From Hymenopus coronatus (lineage: Eukaryota; Arthropoda; Insecta; Mantodea; Hymenopodidae): a DNA stretch of 64,000 bases. This document shows positions 1-10,395 of the stretch, one piece after another. The position numbers and the translations under genes were made by a program. The notes below the pieces were generated by a model. It did no database searches. It had not been told where the DNA came from and worked only from the letters and a program-made list of their open reading frames with translations. The DNA is taken from the NCBI GenBank assembly GCA_030762935.1, contig CM060883.1:33813501-33877500 (forward strand), written 5' to 3'. Positions within the stretch are counted from its first letter, which is position 1; every line of letters starts with the position of its first letter.

Positions 1-450
1 GAATTGGTTTAAACAAAATGGAACTAATTCCCGTCAATTTTACAAGGAACTACTTTTGAATCTTCTTTTTGTAATTATGCTTCCACCCTTGGTTAGTGTC
101 GTCAGTATACAAATTAAAGAGCAGCAGTGTGTATAATGAGATATTTTCCTCTAAAATAGGACTAGTTGACTGTCGTATATGCCATATTTAATTCCGTTTT
201 TCAAGAGCATTCTAGTTTATGATTCCACACACATCATAGTGGCTATAGAGGACAGATTGTCATTCTTTCATGTTTTTCATTTCGCGAGTTTGCAGAATGA
301 GATTCTAAAGGGTGGCTGAGTTGAAAGCGAAACTCTTGCTTGTTACATAGCCGCCTCAGCCAGCAATGTGCGCGTAGGATTTACGGGGCAAATTGCCATC
401 CTTCTTCGACTATCGGTAATACACCCTAAGTGGCATCGGTTAAATCCAAG
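1..450. other. Intergenic; no gene seen
   Basis: No open frame of note and no recognised repeat. It lies downstream of the candidate exon at 451-699 (minus strand) and could hold its 3' untranslated region; an AATTAAA-like sequence on the minus strand near 190-200 is only a weak polyadenylation hint. Confidence 0.4.
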
Positions 451-699
451 TCACGGCGCCTCGTAAAGCTCAGTGGAGGGAGGAAACTTATTGTTATCGC
501 CGCCATGATGCAGCCATTCCCATTCAGAAAATCCCCGCAAAACAAGACAATCTCTTAGCGCGCGGCTGTAACGGAAAACACCGGAATTCTCAGGGTTCTT
601 AAATGACGCAGGCATTAGCTCGCGATTATCCATGTCTTTGAAGGCAATCTTGTCCAGGTAAGGCTGCGGTACTCCGCGGTTTAATACGAACACAATGCT
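451..699 (-). CDS. Candidate terminal coding exon, unknown protein
   Basis: I do not recognise this protein. The frame is open for about 82 codons and ends in TGA after ...STELYEAP. Its residue composition is balanced (aromatics, charged residues, the run EWEWLHHGGDN), unlike the low-complexity ORFs found elsewhere in the window. It has no ATG near its start. An in-frame TAG at 700-702 and an AG just before position 699 on the minus strand fit a 3' splice site with TTAAC upstream as a possible branch point, so a last exon is more natural than a complete gene. Local GC content is higher than in the flanks. It is not inside any of the dispersed repeats. It could also be a fragment of an unrecognised retroelement. 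Coding status is inferred from the sequence alone. Confidence 0.4.
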   Translation of the reverse strand, partial: SIVFVLNRGVPQPYLDKIAFKDMDNRELMPASFKNPENSGVFRYSRALRDCLVLRGFSEWEWLHHGGDNNKFPPSTELYEAP

Positions 700-767
700 C
701 TACGTTAACTTCCTTAAATGCTCAATTATAAATAGGTCAGAGACAAAAACATGTAAATCGGAATCTA

Positions 768-2234
768 CACTGCTCACAAAAATTAGAGGATATATGGATA
801 ATGGATACGATTCATCTAAAATGGGTCAATAATATACGAGATCATTTATTTTTTCAACCACATATTACTTACATATTGCTACTCTGACTGATAAAGCAGG
901 TCGTGATTCCAGAAAGTCCCTAATTAGTGTTTGAATCAAATGACATAAACCAAGAGAGAATATGGCAAACAAACAAAGCAACATTAACACTACAATAATC
1001 ATGGGCCATGGGTGAAAATTGTTCTTCAGTATGGTGTATGGTCTCCTCAAATGGCTAACACTGCTTCACACCTGATGCAATGAGATGATCAATGAGTTCT
1101 TGGGGAATACGTGGCCATTCTTCTAAGAGAGCAATCTGCAGCTGTGGAACAGTTGTGGGAAGTGCTAGTCTGCCTGTAATGCGCCTGCCTAATGCATCCC
1201 ACACATGCTCAATCGGATTTAAGTCAGGCGAGGAAGCTGGCCACTGTATACGCTGGATACCCTCCTCTTCCAGCATGTCGTCCACCAACCCAGCTCTGTG
1301 GGGACGTGCATTATCGTCCATGAACACAAAGGAAGTACCTATGGCACCAGCATACGGCACGACAAAAGGTCGAAGAATCTCCTCTCTATACCTTACAGCG
1401 GCCAAGTACCACCTGGGATGATGTAGAGGTCCGTACGTCCACCAAAGCTAGTTTCTGCCCACACCATCAACCCACCTCCGCCATATGGGGATCTTTGTTG
1501 TACAAAAGCTGGGTTGTTTCTTGACCCTCGTTTCCTCCAAAAAGAGAACACGTCGACCATCAGATTCTACGTTGAATCGCGACTCGATGCTCCTCCGCCC
1601 AGTTTCTGCGATCTCTACGGTGTTGTGGAGTTAAACTGGTGCACACCATGAGCCTAGGGGCATAGAAGTCACGTGCTTGAAGACGGTTACGGACAGTTTG
1701 GGTTGATACTCTGCGTCCTGTTGCTGTTCTCAGTTGAGTTGCATTCTGCCGTCTATTCTGCGGGCTGTCATCCCTTCTGTTGTTGCCCGTAGGCGCCCAT
1801 GCCCTACCCTTATGTGAACAGTACCTGTTGTTTGGAAACGATTCCAAAGTCTTGAGATCACACTTTGAGACACTCCAATGGCTCGAGCCACCTCTTGTTG
1901 TATCTGTCCAGCTTCCATTCGTCCTATGGCCCTCCAAGCCATTGATTCAGATAAATAATGTTGCGGAGGCATTGTTGTCCCTAAGTCACGTCATTCACTA
2001 ACTGACAACTGGAATGGAATGACTCTAAACCACAGCAACAAACCACCGCCGTTTGACCCTTTGACAGCAATAGTACAGACAGTGCCCTCTGTCATGTGGT
2101 GTATGTGCAGAGGTGACGCAAACACCTGTTTACCTTCTCTGGGAGTAAAAGAAAGCGATTGCATCTAATGCGGTACCGAAACACATAGCATACATAGCTT
2201 AGTTTACAATATCGTCTAATTGTTTTGATCAGTG
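768..2234 (-). mobile_element. Full-length Tc1-like DNA transposon with TA duplications
   Basis: The ends are imperfect inverted repeats of about 26 bp: CACTGCTCACAAAAATTAGA on the left, and CACTGATCAAAACAATTAGA read inward from the right. A TA dinucleotide flanks each end (766-767 and 2235-2236), as expected for Tc1/mariner insertion. The 1467-bp length is slightly below that of intact Tc1-like elements. A damaged transposase gene fills the interior on the minus strand, so this copy can no longer encode its own enzyme. It is not nested in, or interrupted by, the HLN family. Confidence 0.85.
1055..1972 (-). pseudogene. Tc1-like transposase, frameshifted (DD34E family)
   Basis: Cut-and-paste transposase of a Tc1-like element, now broken into at least three frames. 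The N-terminal part (from about 1972) carries a helix-turn-helix-like region with GVSQSVISRLWNRFQ. The middle part has RRVSTQTVRNRL and LTPQHRRDR. The C-terminal part (1055-1405) holds the second catalytic Asp in DDNARPHR and the catalytic Glu in SPDLNPIEHVWD, 34 residues apart as in the DD34E group. The motif around the first catalytic Asp is damaged: a segment before ESRF (about 1575-1590) is missing, so ESRF follows WAEEH almost directly and the Asp codon is lost. A further frameshift lies near 1400-1560. The product would be inactive even if frames were restored. Confidence 0.85.
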
Positions 2235-2383
2235 TATTTCCCCCTATGCAGCGTAAATATTTGCTTAATCAAATCCGAAATGCGTTAATATGTTTTTTGC
2301 TACGAAGAGTAACACATTCGGCAGGTTTCGAGTTTCTATTCTCTTCTCCGCCATTCTGACATTAGATTTTTTCTGGGTTTCCC

Positions 2384-2428
2384 TGGTCGGTAGACGAATG
2401 TTTGAGTTGTTTTATCGTCTACCAACGA
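2384..2428. repeat. Short inverted repeat
   Basis: TGGTCGGTAGACGA at 2384-2397 is matched in inverse by TCGTCTACCAACGA at 2415-2428 (12 of 14 positions), with a 17-nt loop. It lies in a pyrimidine-rich stretch just before a SINE-like unit. No function can be assigned. Confidence 0.45.
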
Positions 2429-2492
2429 TTTTCTTCCTCTCATTCACTCCAAATCCTTCTAACTTCCAGGTATGTTTTCATGTTTCGTTAGA

Positions 2493-2800
2493 CGAGTGAG
2501 ATAGCGGTAACGTGTGCGACATACATTCCGGAGCTTGCGGGTTTGATCCGTGGCACAGTCCACTCTGACCCAATTTTCGTGGTACCCCGGGGTCGGCACG
2601 TGAATGTCGATGTTTTTATCATCCTCCTTGCATCCTTCATATCATCTCTTTCACCCATTTCCCCTTCTTTCCGTTTACTTCTCAACTTTCAAGGTGTGCT
2701 TCCTGATTTGTGAAGTATGATGGTGCGGGTAGATAGCGCGAACGATGCTGAATGTGAATAACACGCTGCGTAGATGCTAGGGACCGCCAGGTCGCCCTCG
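2493..2800 (+). repeat. Putative tRNA-derived SINE, family D (5' end)
   Basis: Begins with a tRNA-like head: GATAGCGGTAACG as a weak A box and GCGGGTTTGATCC as a B box. A pyrimidine-rich body (CTTTCACCC...TTTCCGTTTACTTCTC) and the string GCGGGTAGATAGCGCGAACG follow. The same order, tRNA-like head, pyrimidine tract, then GCGGATGGC(A/G)-GTCGCTTGC, recurs at 32926 and 62640. The three copies are diverged and the family assignment is tentative. Confidence 0.4.
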
Positions 2801-3150
2801 GTGTGGCTCTAGCAGTGGTACGGGTCTTCCACCTTTGAAATGTTAGTACTTCCGCACTTCTCTGAGGTCTGCCTGCCTACGGCCTGTAACCTCCTGTTGT
2901 TTATCAGTTCATTCCTAGGAGGTGGTCGCCACAACATCTTACATAGTTCGCAATGTCTCCCTCCGTTGTATAACCTATAATTCAGTGTCCAATATGTGAA
3001 GGAAAGGAACATCTGTGGCATGTAGTTTTGAATTAATGGGAAAGAATGCATTAATGGCAAATGGTTAAAATTAGACAGAAAGGTATGCTTAATTAAACTC
3101 TTTTCTAAAGATACATAGGAAGGTAGGTGAGCGCTGGACTAAGTAAAAAA
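2801..3150. other. No gene seen; possible continuation of SINE-D body
   Basis: Mixed-composition sequence with a short minus-strand open frame that resembles nothing I know. It may belong to the repeat that begins at 2493. The HLN family starts directly after it. Confidence 0.3.
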
Positions 3151-3220
3151 GCTGATATGTTCCATTCGCATGACTTTCTCTACATCTCTGTAACAAATTA
3201 TTGTTAAAAAGCTTATCTTT

Positions 3221-3276
<56 letters not shown>

Positions 3277-3324
3277 TAAGAAATTGCCCTTATTATGTCG
3301 TTCTTGCAATAGAAGGGGAAAAAA
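3151..3324 (+). mobile_element. HLN element, 5' end only (outer part of composite)
   Basis: Starts GCTGATATGTTCC, followed by the inset GACTTTCTCTAC, then carries a (TA)n expansion and stops at AGAAGGGGAAAAAA, where a second HLN 5' end begins at 3325. The same junction occurs at 46153/46154 and 46913/46914. The rest of the outer element is not found downstream. Confidence 0.8.
3223..3273. repeat. (TA)n microsatellite
   Basis: About 25 uninterrupted TA units inside the HLN 5' fragment. Other HLN copies lack the tract, so it expanded after insertion. Confidence 0.95.
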
Positions 3325-4151
3325 TCTAATGTGTTCCATTCACATGATGTCCTCTAGCTGTTAGGTAAACAAATTTTTTATTCAAAACACTAATCTGTTA
3401 TCTACATCATGCTAATCAAGATAAACATAAGCAGATTTAGCCTTATTAAGAACTCCTTGCAAGTAGAAGGGAAGTAAGAAAATGCACAAGGTAAAGCAAC
3501 AGTATCATCCTTTAAAAGTCGGTTTCTATGTGAAACACTTGAAATTCTAATCTCTTTGATTGCCAGGAGTAAACAAACTAAATGATGAGAAGAAAGATGT
3601 CTTTCCGTTTGAGAAAAGTTTAATTGGCTAAAATTGAAACTAATAATCCGAAATATCTCTAAAACGGTTAACTCTAAATTATGTGTGTTAATGAGATCTA
3701 CAGTTTTTGTGTAATAAGCTTTTGTATATATCTTAAGGTTTCCCAGTTATATAAAAGACATCCATAATGAAGAGGTATTCAGAGGCTATTCCCAGAAAAT
3801 CGAAGATATAGGTACATTCCGTTTGTCATAAAATATCTTAGGTGTTTTATTCAAAATCGTTGGCGCCATTTTCGAAAAATGTTCCATAGAAAGGATAGTG
3901 GTGGGCGGGGGTATTTTCTAGAAAATATTCGTGTCGCATCCTTGGAAGATACCGAACTTAAATACCAGTTTGGTATTCAACGGAGTTTTCGTTTTTGAGC
4001 TATGCTGTCCACAGACCACGCACAATGATAGACAGACCATACACCGAAGTTTTTCTAAAAATGCTGTTTTTTATTCAGGGATCTCAAAACATATTTTTCC
4101 GTTGAAATCTCGATATCAAAATTTTGGGTGTAACACAATACTTTCTCTATA

Positions 4152-5407
4152 CTAGGGTCAGCTGATAAGTCCCGAAACAATGAAAACAGTATTTAATTAT
4201 TTATTTTTTGCCTTATATCTTAACATAATCTCCAAAAAGGCTAATACATTTGTCATGTCGGTGTTCTAATTTAATTAAACCATCTCTGTAGTGCGATCTA
4301 TCAAGGTCCACATCAATGACCTCCTCGTTACTGTGAAATCTTCGTCCTGCAAGAACATTTTTGAGATTTGGGAACAGGTGTAGTCACTGGGTGCTAGATC
4401 TGGCGAATAGGGTGGATGTTCAAGTAATTCCAACTTTAATCCTCACATATTTCCCATTGCAATGACTGAACGATGGGCCGGAGCATTGTCGTGATGAAAC
4501 AAGATTTTTTTTTTCTTTTCACCTCATCACTCAAACGTTGTAGTAAGCTTGCGTAGTAGTCACCAGTGATACTTTACCCTTTTCCAAGTAACCAATAAAA
4601 ATAATTCCCAGTGCATCCCAGAAAACACTCGCCATAAACTTTTTAGCTAACAAAATTGACTTTGACTTTTTTAGAGTTGGTTCACCTGGCGCAATCCACT
4701 GTTTTGATTGTGATTTACTTTCCGGAGTGTAGGGAAGTATCCAAGTTTCTTCCATGATAATAAGCCGTCTCAAAAATTCACTGGGATTTTTACGGTAGAT
4801 CTCCAAATTGTTCACAAAAACTGTTTTTCTTTGCAACTTTTGGTCCGGTGTCTACAAACGCGGCACACATCTTGCACAGAAAGCCCTCTGTGAAAGCCCA
4901 AAAAATTACATAAAATATTACCTGCACGTTCTTTTGATATGTTTATAGCCTCTACTATCTCAAACAACTTTAACCTGCGGTCTTCCAGAACTAAACGGTG
5001 AATTTTTTTCAATGATCTCTAGAGTTGTCACTTCTACAGGGCGTCGAGAGCGAGGCTCATCACTAGTGCTCGTACGTCCCATTTTAAACTCTGCAACCTA
5101 CCTTTTAATCATTGAATATGAAGGGGCAGAGTCTTTCAATGTACTGTTCATTACCTCCTTGATTTCTTTAGGTGTTAAGTCTTTTAAATGGAAGTATTTA
5201 ATCACTGATCGCTTTTCCAAATCGTCCATTTTCGTGAAAACTCTAAAGTTCTCTTGTTTAAAATGCTGCCATTCGAAAACTAAACAAACTATTGATCTGT
5301 AACTATGGATACATGTTAGGCTGGAGTTAAACTATGCGATGCTACCGTATAACTGGCCTAGTGGCGCCATATCTGTGTGAGGCCCGGGACTTATCAGCCG
5401 ACCCTCG
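4152..5407 (-). mobile_element. Full-length mariner element inside an HLN hairpin
   Basis: Inverted terminal repeats CTAGGGTCAGCTGATAAGTC (left) and CGAGGGTCGGCTGATAAGTC (read inward from the right) are flanked by TA at 4150-4151 and 5408-5409. The 1256-bp length is typical of mariner. The insertion point is inside the terminal palindrome of the HLN copy at 3325-5479, splitting its two arms, so the mariner arrived after the HLN copy. Confidence 0.9.
4196..5229 (-). pseudogene. Mariner transposase (D,D34D), inactivated
   Basis: Starts at ATG 5229 (MDDLEKRSVIKYFHLK). An in-frame TAG interrupts the N-terminal part just before VAEFKMGRTS. The helix-turn-helix region follows (IVEAINISKERAGNIL). 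The first catalytic Asp, normally in DETWI, is replaced: the sequence reads MEETWILPYTPE near 4750. A run of A residues near 4503-4520 causes a frameshift, after which the second and third Asp are present in HHDNAPAHRS and YSPDLAPSDY, 34 residues apart, but a TGA lies between them. Length before damage would be near 340 residues, normal for mariner. With two stops, a frameshift and a changed first Asp the copy is dead. Confidence 0.88.
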
Positions 5408-5486
5408 TACACTTATCAGCCGTATAGAAATATATATATATTTCTATATAGAGATATAAACAGTACGTGTAGAGAAAGTAAAAAAA

Positions 5487-6259
5487 TGATGTGTTCCATT
5501 CACACGACTTTCTCTACATCTCTTTAATAAATGATTGCTAATAAGCTCATTCTTCTATCCACATCATGCTAATCGAGATAAACACTAGTAAAAACGGTCT
5601 AATTACTTAGTTCCATGGAAGTGGAAGGGAAATAAGAAAATACATAGGCTAAACCAACAGTCATGTGCTTTAAAATATGGTTGCTCTGGGATTGAACTCC
5701 GTTTTTTGCGTGATCAAGAGTTGAAGGTTCCTGTATTTAGTATTTTAAAACTGAAACCGATAGCAAGGAATATTTCGAAAGCGGTCAACTTCACGAAAAA
5801 ATTTATGACATAAATCGTCTGTTCGAATGTGATCTAAATTTTTGTGCAGTACGTTTTTTCATATCTCGATTTACTAGTTATGTAAAATTAAAAGAGAAGA
5901 ATCATTAAGAATGAAGAGATATTTAGGGACTATTCACAGAAAATTCAAGATATACATATTATTTGACATGTAAATTTTAGAGCCGTTTTTGAGAAAATCA
6001 AAGTTTTCGAAATTGTTTTCATGTAAAGGATAGTTGGGGTGGGGGGATTTTCTTGAGAATCTTCGAGTGGTAACCTTGGAAGATTTTGAGCTTAAATATC
6101 AAGTTTGGTATTTAACGGAATTTTCGTTTTTGAGCTAAGTTGCCCACAGACACATATACACATACCATACAGACTTTTTTCTAAACATGTATTTCCGGTG
6201 AAATCTTGGTATCGAATTTTTTCTCTATACCTTATGTACATGGTACGTGTAGGGAAAGT
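5487..6259 (+). mobile_element. HLN element, head-to-tail with preceding copy
   Basis: Starts TGATGTGTTCCATTCACACGACTTTCTCTAC only seven A residues after the 3' end of the previous HLN copy, so the two are in direct tandem. It ends at ACGTGTAGGGAAAGT (6259). The (AC)n tract is degenerate. Confidence 0.85.
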
Positions 6260-6261
6260 AG

Positions 6262-6400
6262 GAATGACTCTCACTTTAGCCTAGTTTTCTGGTAACGTTT
6301 GTCTCGCTAATGCTTGATTAGCATGAAGTAGATATCAGAATAAGTTTTTGCAAGAATAGTTCAAGTATAGGTAGAGAAGGTTATGTAAATGAAACATCAT
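6262..6400 (-). mobile_element. HLN 5'-end fragment
   Basis: Contains the conserved GCTAATGCTTGATTAGCATGA block, then GTAGAGAAGG-TTATGTAAATGAAACATCATA. Only the last 140 bp of the minus-strand copy are present. Confidence 0.6.
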
Positions 6401-6407
6401 ATTTTTT

Positions 6408-7253
6408 CTTTCTCTATACTATGTACATAGTGTATAGAGAAGGTATTGCACTCCACCCAAAAAATTCGATACCGAGATTTCACCGGAAATATATGATTTA
6501 GGGTCCCCTGTATCCAAAAAAAGTATTCTTAGAAAAAGGTCCGCGTGTGTGTCCGTGTGTCTGTGAACACGATAACTCACAAACGAAACGTCGGTAAAAC
6601 ACCAAACTTGGTATTTAAGTTTAGTATCTTTCAGGAAAGCGACACGAAGATTTTGAGATAAATTCCCCCACCCCAAACTACCCTTCACATGGAACTTTTT
6701 TCGAAAATTTTGATTTTCTAAAAAATGGCACTAACGATTTTCATTAAAATATCGTATATTAAAGTTATTTACCTGACAAATGAAATGTATATTTTGAATT
6801 TTCTGGGAATAGCCACCGAGGACTACTTTATTCTGGATGAATTTTTCATAACTACTAAACCGTAAGAGATGGACAAAAACTTAACCCACAAAAAATGTTG
6901 AGCACATTAAAACATAGAATTTATGCTATATACATTTTTTTCGTGGAGTTGATCGCTTTTGAGATATTCCTTTTTCTTGTTTTCAGCTTTGAAAAACTTG
7001 TAATTTTCTCATACAGGAATTTGTCAACTCCTGTCCTTACAAACAGAGAAACATTAGTCACATAGCAACCAATTTTTGGCTTTCACTTTAACCTATGGTA
7101 CTCCCTTATTTCGCTTCTGCTTACAATAAAGCAAGAAATAAGACTATTTCTGCTAATTTTTCTCGATTAGCATGAAATAAATAAAAGATAAACTTATTAA
7201 CAACAATAATTTACAGAGATATAGAGAAAGTCATGTGAATGGAACACATCAGA
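6408..7253 (-). mobile_element. HLN element, near full length (subfamily A)
   Basis: Opens with the stem-loop CTTTCTCTATAC-TATGTACATA-GTGTATAGAG, then a short (GT)n tract, the AAACTTGGTATTTAAGTT half-palindrome, the TGTTGAGCACATTAAAAC version of the diagnostic block, and ends GGAACACATCAGA followed by T5. Confidence 0.9.
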
Positions 7254-7989
7254 TTTTTATATTTATATTTTTTGTTATATTTGTTTCACCCATTTAGCCA
7301 TTAAATAACAAAAAACGTTACAGAATATAGCTTTTACTATGTGTTCATTTTATCCGCGATTTTCCGCGCGCGGATTGAGCAATAATGTCGTATTGGACTG
7401 GTGAGCCTACATTGTACTCTGTACCGAGAAGGTGCGATATTCATTTCGGGAACAGAAAGCTAACATAGCAACGTATACCTCGAAACAACGATAATGGTTG
7501 GCGGATGAGAAACCAAACCACAACGCTCAGGATATAGTTGCATTACTAACTACCAGCCGATTAGCGGCAATGAAGAATATTAAAACGACCATCTGTTCTT
7601 TGTGACAGCTGACTATGACCGCGAGACATATTTTGACTGTGGTTGACTTTTATTATCATTCTAGTAACAACATAAAAGCAACGTACAAATATGATGTACT
7701 CATCTGCTTGAATAATTTCCTGATGGCTCCATCATTTACATCATGAGCTATGCTAAAACCCTCTGGTGCTGAGTACTTATTAGTGCACCTGTCTTAAGAA
7801 TGAGTGACAGTATTCTAATCGCCGCATCATAATGACATCACATTTAATAGAATCTCCTGTAGCTAAAGGGACAGTATATAAAATTTCTTCTTCAGCTAAT
7901 TAGTTTCGCATATCAGTTTACTAAGGAATAAAGGTTGTTATACCATCCTTTGATTAAAAGTTATGAGTAACTACAAACCATTTTTACAA
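7254..7989. other. No gene seen; apparently single-copy
   Basis: No HLN, SINE or coding similarity recognised. It contains a perfect 12-bp CpG palindrome, TCCGCGCGCGGA, near 7363. Confidence 0.4.
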
Positions 7990-8697
7990 AAGATTGTTCA
8001 TTTATCTACGAGTGGTAATCAAGAAAACATTAGCAGACATTTTCTTGTTACTTGCTTCTTTGTATGTAGGAGGGAAATTAAGGGAATACATACTATCGCG
8101 ATTTTTAAAACCTATCCTTAAGTGAAAGGAATAAAATTTTGTTCTCTTTGCCGTGTCTAGGAGTAAAACAGAAGAAGTATGACATGAAAGAAGACTTCCC
8201 TTTTCAAAAAAGTTTTACTTAAAAACTGAAGCTAATAACAAGAAATTTATTGAAAAGGATTAACCTTTATAAAAATTACATGATAAGAATTGTATATTTT
8301 TCGTGTACTAATTTTTTGTCTATCTCTAACGGTTTTCCAGTTAGGCAAAAGTCATACAGCTATTCCCATAAAATTGAAGATAAACGTTTTAATTTTGATA
8401 CACATATATTTTATATGCCGTATTTTAATCAAAATTGTTAGAAGCATTTTTGAGAAAAACATTATTTTCGAAAAATTTTCAAAGTAGTTTGTTATTTGGG
8501 GGTGGGAACATTTTATTGAAAATATTGATTTAGAGTCCTTATAACATACTAAACTTAAATATCCAGTTTGGTATTTAATAGTATTATTTCTGAGCTATGA
8601 TATTTTCCTTAAAATTCCTTTTTTGTTGGACACACGGGACCTCAAAACAAATATTGCCGGTGAAATATCTTTATCGAATTTCGGGTGGAGATTTTTT
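7990..8697 (+). mobile_element. HLN element, both ends lost, diverged
   Basis: The first recognisable block is TCTACGAGTGGTAATCAAGA-AACATTAGCAGA. It continues through GGGGGTGGGAACATTTT and TAAATATCCAGTTTGGTATT to GCCGGTGAAATATCTTTATCG. Neither the terminal TCTGATG nor the hairpin remains, and the divergence suggests an old copy. Confidence 0.7.
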
Positions 8698-9433
8698 TAA
8701 TTCTAAAATTGTATGTAATAAAGTTGAATCATTTCCCAAGAAAGGGGACATTTATGTAAAAAATGACTATCGCAAGGAAAGCTTTTCAAAGAAAAAATGG
8801 ATAAGTTTTAAACGAGTTGACCTGAAGTTCTGGAGTTTTTCAATTTAACTAGTCCTGGAAATGAGCAGCTCAGTTGTACAAATACTTCCACGTTTATAGT
8901 CAGAGTTCACATTTTAGGTTGGGGGAACACTTCCAAGAAAGCAAGCTCGGGACATCTGAAATTTGAGCATCTTTCGAGAATTCATATTTAGTGTCAACAG
9001 CAAATGTAAAGAAGGAACATAAAATGCATTGCACCGGTTCCTTTCAGAAAATTTGCATCAGTATGCTGAGACATCGAGGACAGAAATGCTGATATGTGAA
9101 TTTGGAGAGGGTGGTTCCGCCATGGGGTGCTGAGTCAGAGAGGAAGCTGTTGTGGAAGTACTTCTTGAAGTGATGGGGAAAAATACATGAGAAAGCTCTC
9201 AGATATGAAAGTTGGTCGCCTGAGGGTATAAGGGTTTCTATTTCCACAAGTTAGGCTACGTTTGACACAGTTTGATGCTTTATTAGCATTAGCTAAGGGC
9301 TGCTTTCTCTTCGAATTTCCTCTCTAACAATTGAAGTGGTTAATATCACATCATTTTTACATTGTTCTCGCTTAAAGACATGTCCGAATCACCATGATAT
9401 TGTCTACGGTTGTGCAATAATCGTGCTTACCAT
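8698..9433. other. No gene seen
   Basis: No recognised repeat. A 67-codon minus-strand frame at 9044-9247 (MEIETLIPSGDQLSYL...) has fairly ordinary composition but no family I recognise. The left unit of a tandem repeat begins at the right edge. Confidence 0.35.
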
Positions 9434-10395
9434 TAGTGATGGGCAGAATCGAATTTTTCAAGAATCGAATACTTGTAAGAATCGAAATTTTCATTCGAGC
9501 CCAAGCTCTTGAAACCAACTATCACTCATTAAGGTTTTTGCTAATCGAAATCAGCTTGTATTCGTATGCAAGTTCTCGGATGCTGAGCTATCTTCACTCA
9601 AGTGATGTTCTCAGTTCCCATTAAGGTTGTTGCTAATCGAAATCAGCTTGTGTTTGAGTTCAAGTTCTCGGATGCTATGTTATCATCAATCGAGTGATGT
9701 TCTCAGTTCTCATTAAGGTTGTTCTCGAATAAAACATTAATGTGATGAACGAAAAATACACACCAGTTACATGCTGACAATTAGGTGCTAGGTCTTGCTA
9801 TTTTCTGTATAAGCAGGAAGTAATTGGATGACAAAGATAAACGATAGACAGTACATTATAGTACTGCTGTGTTAATGTAAATTTGGATCGTTGACTCCTA
9901 AACAATTCACTGCAGCGTACGAGCTTAATTGTTTTGCATGATATTATCTAAGGTTGGATAGCATTCGTTTGCATGCTTGCTATTAGTGATGGGCAGAATC
10001 CAATTTTGAAGAATCGAATTCTCTGTATTCGAATACTTTTAAGAATCGAGACTTTCATTCGAGTACAAGCTCTCGAATCAACTATTACTTATAGGTTTTT
10101 GCTAATCGAAATCAGTCTGTTTTCGTCTACATGTTCTTGATTTCTGAGTTCTCATAATGGTTGTTCTCGAGTACAACATTCTGTTCAAATGATGGACGAA
10201 AAATATGACAAGAGTTAGATGCTGATAATGAGGTGCTGGGTTTTACTATTTCCTGCATAAGCAGGAAGTACTGGATGACAAAGATAAACGATTGGTACAT
10301 TATTAACTGTAATCTTGGAAAACTTCACTGCAGCGCACGAGCTTAATTGTTTTGCTCTGAATGGGTAGACGCCGTGCTGCAGTCATTCTAAAGGT
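9434..10395 (+). repeat. Tandem duplication carrying a hAT-like end
   Basis: TAGTGATGGGCAGAATC occurs at 9434 and again at 9984. From each point the sequence runs in parallel: TAAGAATCGA(A/G)A(C/T)TTTCATTCGAG, GTTTTTGCTAATCGAAATCAG, GATGACAAAGATAAACGAT, CACTGCAGCG(T/C)ACGAGCTTAATTG. The first unit is about 550 bp, the second about 410 bp with deletions. TAGTGATGGGC resembles the terminal inverted repeats of many hAT transposons, but I could not find a matching inverted end downstream, so the hAT label is tentative while the duplication is plain. Confidence 0.6.

Larger units (their letters stand above)
3325..5479 (+). mobile_element. HLN element (subfamily B), split by mariner
   Basis: Begins TCTAATGTGTTCCATTCACATGA and runs through the GAGATCTAC block, the AAATACCA-TTGGTATT palindrome and the inward-facing CTCGATATC region to the left arm of the terminal stem-loop at 4151. 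A mariner occupies 4152-5407. The right arm, GTACGTGTAGAGAAAGT, resumes after it and ends at 5479. The (AC)n region is short (CACGCACAATGATAGACAGACC). Confidence 0.85.

Noticed and set aside
1092..1421. 109-codon plus-strand frame
   Set aside because: It is the opposite strand of the Tc1 transposase fragment, whose DNARPH and NPIEH motifs are on the minus strand.
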